Below are positions 60,981 to 64,000 of a stretch of 64,000 bases of DNA, in pieces. Within the stretch, counting starts at the first letter, position 1; the number at the start of each line of letters is the position of its first letter. Below the pieces are notes generated by a model. It ran no database searches, was not told the DNA's origin, and was given only the letters and a program-made list of their open reading frames with translations. Origin of the DNA: Amycolatopsis solani (lineage in GTDB: Bacteria > Actinomycetota > Actinomycetes > Mycobacteriales > Pseudonocardiaceae); the NCBI RefSeq assembly GCF_033441515.1, contig NZ_JAWQJT010000002.1, positions 1,736,001 through 1,800,000 of the forward strand, read 5' to 3'. A program made the position numbers and the translations under genes.

Positions 60981-60997
60981 CTCGCGGGAGGTGCGTG

Positions 60998-62062
60998 ATG
61001 CCGGTCGATCCGGGGCTCGAGGTGCTCGGCGTCGAGCAGCAGACCGCTTGGCTGGCCCGGCAGCGGCCGCCGGTCGAGAAGCTGCCGGGCGGCCTGTGGT
61101 CGGTACCGGTGCCCATTCCGGACAACCCGTTGCGCTACACGCTGTCCTACCTCGTGCCCGCCGACGAGGGCCTGGTCGTCGTCGACCCCGGCTGGGACAC
61201 CAGCGAAGGCTGGACGGCCCTGCTCGACGGCCTCGCGACCGCGGGCGCGTCGGCCGCCGACGTGGCCGGGATCGTGATCACGCACGTCCACCCCGACCAC
61301 CACGGGCTCTCCGGCCGGCTGCGCGCGGAGTCCGGCGCGTGGATCGGCATGCACCCGGCCGAACGCGACACGCTGCCGCAGCGCCGCCGGGCCGAGCACG
61401 GCGACCCCCGGACCGAGATCACGACGTGGCTGCGCGGCTGCGGAGCCCCCGAGGCGGAGATCGCGGACCTGCTGGCCGCGCTCGACCGGGCACCGCGCCC
61501 GGCCGACGAGCTCCCCGAGCCCGACGTGCTGCTGGCGGACGGCGACCTCGTCCCGGTGCGCGGCCGCCGGTTGCGGGCGGTGTGGACGCCCGGGCACACC
61601 CCCGGGCACCTGTGCCTGCAGGAGCCCGACGCCCGGCTGCTGCTCACCGGCGACCACGTGCTCCCCCGGATCACCCCGGCGATCGGCTCGTGGCCCGGCG
61701 CCGCCGAGCCGCCGTTGGGCCAGTTCCTCCGCTCGCTGGAGCGCACCGCCGGCTTCGACGACCACGACGCGCTGCCCGCGCACGAGTACCGCTTCCGCGG
61801 CCTGGCCCGGCGCAGCGGCTCGCTCCGGGAGCACCACGAGCAGCGCTGCGAGGAGATCGTCGCCGTCGTCGGCGAACTCGGGCAGCCGACGCCGTGGGCG
61901 ATCGCCACGCGGCTGACCTGGTCACGCCCGTGGCCGGAGATCGGCTTCATGCGGCTCGGCGCGGTCGCCGAGACCGTCGCCCACATCGAGTACCTGGCCG
62001 GACAGGGCCGCCTCAGCTGGCCCGGGTACGGCCCGGTGCCCACCCGGGTGAGCGCTCCCTGA
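60998..62062 (+). CDS. Metallo-beta-lactamase-fold hydrolase
   Basis: A 354-aa protein behind GGGAGG. The zinc motif THVHPDHHG (HxHxDH) is at about residues 93-101, with further ligands in GHTPGH and LLTGDHVLP. The C-terminal extension (about 240-354, LREHHEQRCEEIVAVVGELGQPTPWAIATRLTW, given by region) resembles the winged-helix tail found in LACTB2-like thioesterase or ribonuclease relatives. The likely role is hydrolysis of an acyl thioester or lactone; the substrate is unknown. TetR control by the neighbour is probable. Confidence 0.88.
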   Translation: MPVDPGLEVLGVEQQTAWLARQRPPVEKLPGGLWSVPVPIPDNPLRYTLSYLVPADEGLVVVDPGWDTSEGWTALLDGLATAGASAADVAGIVITHVHPDHHGLSGRLRAESGAWIGMHPAERDTLPQRRRAEHGDPRTEITTWLRGCGAPEAEIADLLAALDRAPRPADELPEPDVLLADGDLVPVRGRRLRAVWTPGHTPGHLCLQEPDARLLLTGDHVLPRITPAIGSWPGAAEPPLGQFLRSLERTAGFDDHDALPAHEYRFRGLARRSGSLREHHEQRCEEIVAVVGELGQPTPWAIATRLTWSRPWPEIGFMRLGAVAETVAHIEYLAGQGRLSWPGYGPVPTRVSAP

Positions 62063-62068
62063 CCGGCG

Positions 62069-62803
62069 TCACCGAACTTCGGCGAACGCGCTGTCGACGG
62101 CGTCGGCGAAGGCGGCCATCGACGGGACTTCGAGGTCGTAGGACCACGCACTGTCCGGCGCGGGCGTGGCGCCCCACCCCGGCCGGTCGTGACGCCGGTT
62201 GATCCACACCGACGGCAGGCCCTCGCGCTTCGCGGGAACGTGGTCGTGGAACAGGCTTTGCGCCACGTGCAGCAGTTCTCCGCGCTCGACACCCAGCGAC
62301 GGCAGGGTTTCGTCCAGCGCGCGGAAGTGGTTCCCGGCGGGCTTGTACGCGCCGACGTCCTCGGCCGTGATGATCGCGGCGAAGGTCCCGCGGAGGCGCT
62401 CGTTGCTGCCGGCGAACCCGTCGCGGTGGACGTTGGACAGGATGATCAGCCGATAGCGCTCGGCCAGCCGGGCGAGCGCGGCGGCCGAATCCGGGAACGC
62501 CGGCCAGTCGGGCACGGACCGCCCGAGGCGGGCGGCCCAGTCGTCGCTCACGTCGGCGCCGAGACCGGCGCCGGTGCGGCGGAACGCTTCGGCCAGCACG
62601 TCCGGGTACCGCGTAGCGGGCGCTTCCCGCTCGACGGCGGCTTCGTGGGCGGCGTAGGCGACCAGCAGTTCTTCGTCGGAGAGGCCGAGCCCCCGCTCGG
62701 CGCCCCACGGCGACAGGACGGCCGCGATCCCGGCCTCCCAATCGATCAACGTGCCGTAGCAGTCGAAGCTGAGTGCCGTGAAGTTCGTCAGGTCCAGGCT
62801 CAT
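62069..62803 (-). CDS. Haloacid dehalogenase type II-like hydrolase
   Basis: A 244-aa HAD protein. FDCYGTLIDW contains the nucleophile Asp with Tyr instead of the second Asp, the mark of L-2-haloacid dehalogenases. LSNVHRDGF and VGAYKPAGNHF supply the other conserved residues, and VAQSLFHDHVPAK the acidic loop. Activity on haloacids is possible but many such proteins have other substrates. ATG 62803 follows the MFS gene by nine nt on the same strand; the two probably form an operon. Confidence 0.88.
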   Translation of the reverse strand: MSLDLTNFTALSFDCYGTLIDWEAGIAAVLSPWGAERGLGLSDEELLVAYAAHEAAVEREAPATRYPDVLAEAFRRTGAGLGADVSDDWAARLGRSVPDWPAFPDSAAALARLAERYRLIILSNVHRDGFAGSNERLRGTFAAIITAEDVGAYKPAGNHFRALDETLPSLGVERGELLHVAQSLFHDHVPAKREGLPSVWINRRHDRPGWGATPAPDSAWSYDLEVPSMAAFADAVDSAFAEVR

Positions 62804-62812
62804 CTCGTGTCC

Positions 62813-63997
62813 TCACTCCCGTCTCGGGATCCACTTCCACAACGCTCCGGCCGCCGCGAAACCCACCAGGCCGCTGGCCGCGATCCCCGCGCCGAGGCCG
62901 GCCAGCGCGGTCGCCGCCGAAAGGATCAGCGGGCCCACGCCGGTGCCGATGTCCGCGAGCTCGTTCCAGATGCCCAGGTGGGTCGGGCGGCCCGCGGGAG
63001 GGGCGACGTCGGCGCCGAGCGTCATCACGATGCCCGAGCCGATCCCGTTGCCGAAGCCCATCACCATCGCCGCCACCGTCAGCAGGGCCGCGCCGCCGGC
63101 GAAGGGCATCATCAGGAACGACGTGCCGAGCACGAGGGTCGCGGGCACGGCCACCCAGCGGCGGCCGTAGCGGTCCATCACCTTGCCCGCCGGGTAGAAC
63201 GTCAGCGCGTCGACAGCACCGGCGACGCCGTAGATGATCGAACCGGTCGTCGGTGACAGCCCGATGTGCGCCGCCCACAGCGGGACCACCGTCTGCCGCG
63301 TCTGGCGGATCGCCGAGAGCAGCAGGATCCCGACGCCCAGCGTCGCGTACACCCGCCGCTGCTGCTTGAGCATCCCCCGCGTCGTGACCACGGGCGCGGC
63401 GGCCCGGGCGTCGGTAGGAACCGCCAGGTCGGGCACGCGCAGGACCAGCGCGGCCGCCGCGGCGATCGCGGCCAGGCTCACGTAGTACGCGCCCGGCAGC
63501 CCGGCGAACCGCATCGCCGCGGCACCCGCGAACGGCCCGAGGAACACGCCGATCCGCATGCTCCCGCCCAGCGTCGACAACGCCCTGGCCCGCATGTGCG
63601 GCGGGACGACTTCACTCAGGTACGACTGCCGGGCCAGGCTGTAGACCGCGGCGGCCGCCCCGATCAGCACGACCCCGGAGCCGTAGAGCAGCAGCGGCCA
63701 CGGCCCGCGGCCGACGTCGACGAGGCAGATCAGGACCCCCGCGACCAGGACGGCCGCCGCCAGGAGCATCGACCGGCGCTCCCCGACCCGGGTCGCCAGC
63801 ACCCCGGCGGGGATGTTCGCGGCCAGCGACCCGACGCCGAGCATCGCGGCGATCAGCGCCGCCGTGGACGTGGTGGCGCCGCGTTCGAGCGCGCTCAGCG
63901 CGATGACCGGCAGCAAGGCGCCTTCGGACAGCCCGAACAGCACCGCCGGACCGTACGCCGCCGCCGCGACCGAACGCAGGCGGAAGTCTTCGATCAT
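62813..63997 (-). CDS. MFS transporter
   Basis: A 394-aa membrane protein with about 12 hydrophobic helices. The MFS cytoplasmic loops are seen at LATRVGERRSM and, in the second half, KVMDRYGRRWVAV (the loop 2-3 and 8-9 signatures). The start codon ATG 63997 lies 3 nt from the window edge, so the gene appears complete. Likely a drug or small-acid exporter, perhaps for haloacid-like compounds given the gene that follows it. Confidence 0.9.
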   Translation of the reverse strand: MIEDFRLRSVAAAAYGPAVLFGLSEGALLPVIALSALERGATTSTAALIAAMLGVGSLAANIPAGVLATRVGERRSMLLAAAVLVAGVLICLVDVGRGPWPLLLYGSGVVLIGAAAAVYSLARQSYLSEVVPPHMRARALSTLGGSMRIGVFLGPFAGAAAMRFAGLPGAYYVSLAAIAAAAALVLRVPDLAVPTDARAAAPVVTTRGMLKQQRRVYATLGVGILLLSAIRQTRQTVVPLWAAHIGLSPTTGSIIYGVAGAVDALTFYPAGKVMDRYGRRWVAVPATLVLGTSFLMMPFAGGAALLTVAAMVMGFGNGIGSGIVMTLGADVAPPAGRPTHLGIWNELADIGTGVGPLILSAATALAGLGAGIAASGLVGFAAAGALWKWIPRRE

Positions 63998-64000
63998 GTC

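Overview
The window is high-GC DNA (roughly 70 % by eye) with dense, often 4-bp-overlapping genes, frequent GTG starts, Tat and lipoprotein signals, PucR/STAS/MEDS regulators and leaderless-looking promoters. This points to an actinomycete. The gene style, and recurring TCCAC(A/T)GTGG words inside coding sequence, suggest the Pseudonocardiaceae, most likely Amycolatopsis. The genus is an inference. I saw no rRNA, tRNA, CRISPR array, transposase or prophage.

Region 1 (1-17808) is a sulfur-scavenging neighbourhood. A hydrolase tail, an Rrf2 regulator, a cupin and a DsbA-like protein precede a tightly coupled nine-gene plus-strand operon (1905-10894): two SsuA-like binding proteins, one SsuC permease, one SsuB ATPase, an AprA/AprB-like flavoprotein and ferredoxin pair, an SsuD-family FMN monooxygenase, a serine-ligated DMSO-reductase-type molybdoenzyme and a flavin reductase. 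A convergent minus-strand operon (16203-10898) encodes a complete oligopeptide/dipeptide-type ABC importer. Upstream of it on the same strand is a DszC-like flavin monooxygenase. That gene is preceded by a 24-codon leader peptide of the actinobacterial RRHVD...C type, with a consensus promoter that makes the leader mRNA leaderless. Together the genes suggest uptake of sulfonates, sulfoxides, sulfones or S-peptides and release of their sulfur, with control by cysteine supply.

Region 2 (17898-29405) looks like a general-stress neighbourhood. Five transcription units carry sequences resembling SigB/SigF-type promoters (GNNT, 14-15 nt, GGGTA or GGCTA), and a sixth has a weaker match. They precede an SRPBCC-ADH operon, a 90-aa hypothetical, two GH13 enzymes, a DUF2267-pterin-dehydratase fusion and a membrane protein. 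Also here are AraC, STAS, MEDS and PucR genes. The two convergent GH13 genes are separated by a 111-bp in-frame tandem duplication of their overlapping 3' ends.

Region 3 (29667-40762) is one long proteostasis and redox operon: hsp20, a YflT-like stress protein, dnaK, grpE, cbpA-type dnaJ, a CbpM-like modulator, clpB, a TrxC-type thioredoxin, a UBP zinc finger, a cNMP-binding/thioredoxin-reductase-like fusion, a STAS protein and a PrsW-like protease.

Region 4 (40773-63997) is mixed accessory sequence: STAS and HAD genes, a lower-GC HTH/small-membrane-protein pair, VOC proteins, a D-cysteine-desulfhydrase/ACC-deaminase-like enzyme, a P450, a GH54 arabinofuranosidase and a large secreted glycosidase (each behind a LacI-type palindrome), SDR/VOC/ADH genes with an enzyme-tail relic, a DJ-1/PfpI protein, a SWIM/SNF2 helicase pair, GAF and STAS-HATPase proteins, a divergent TetR/metallo-hydrolase pair with twin operators, and a dehalogenase/MFS pair at the right edge.
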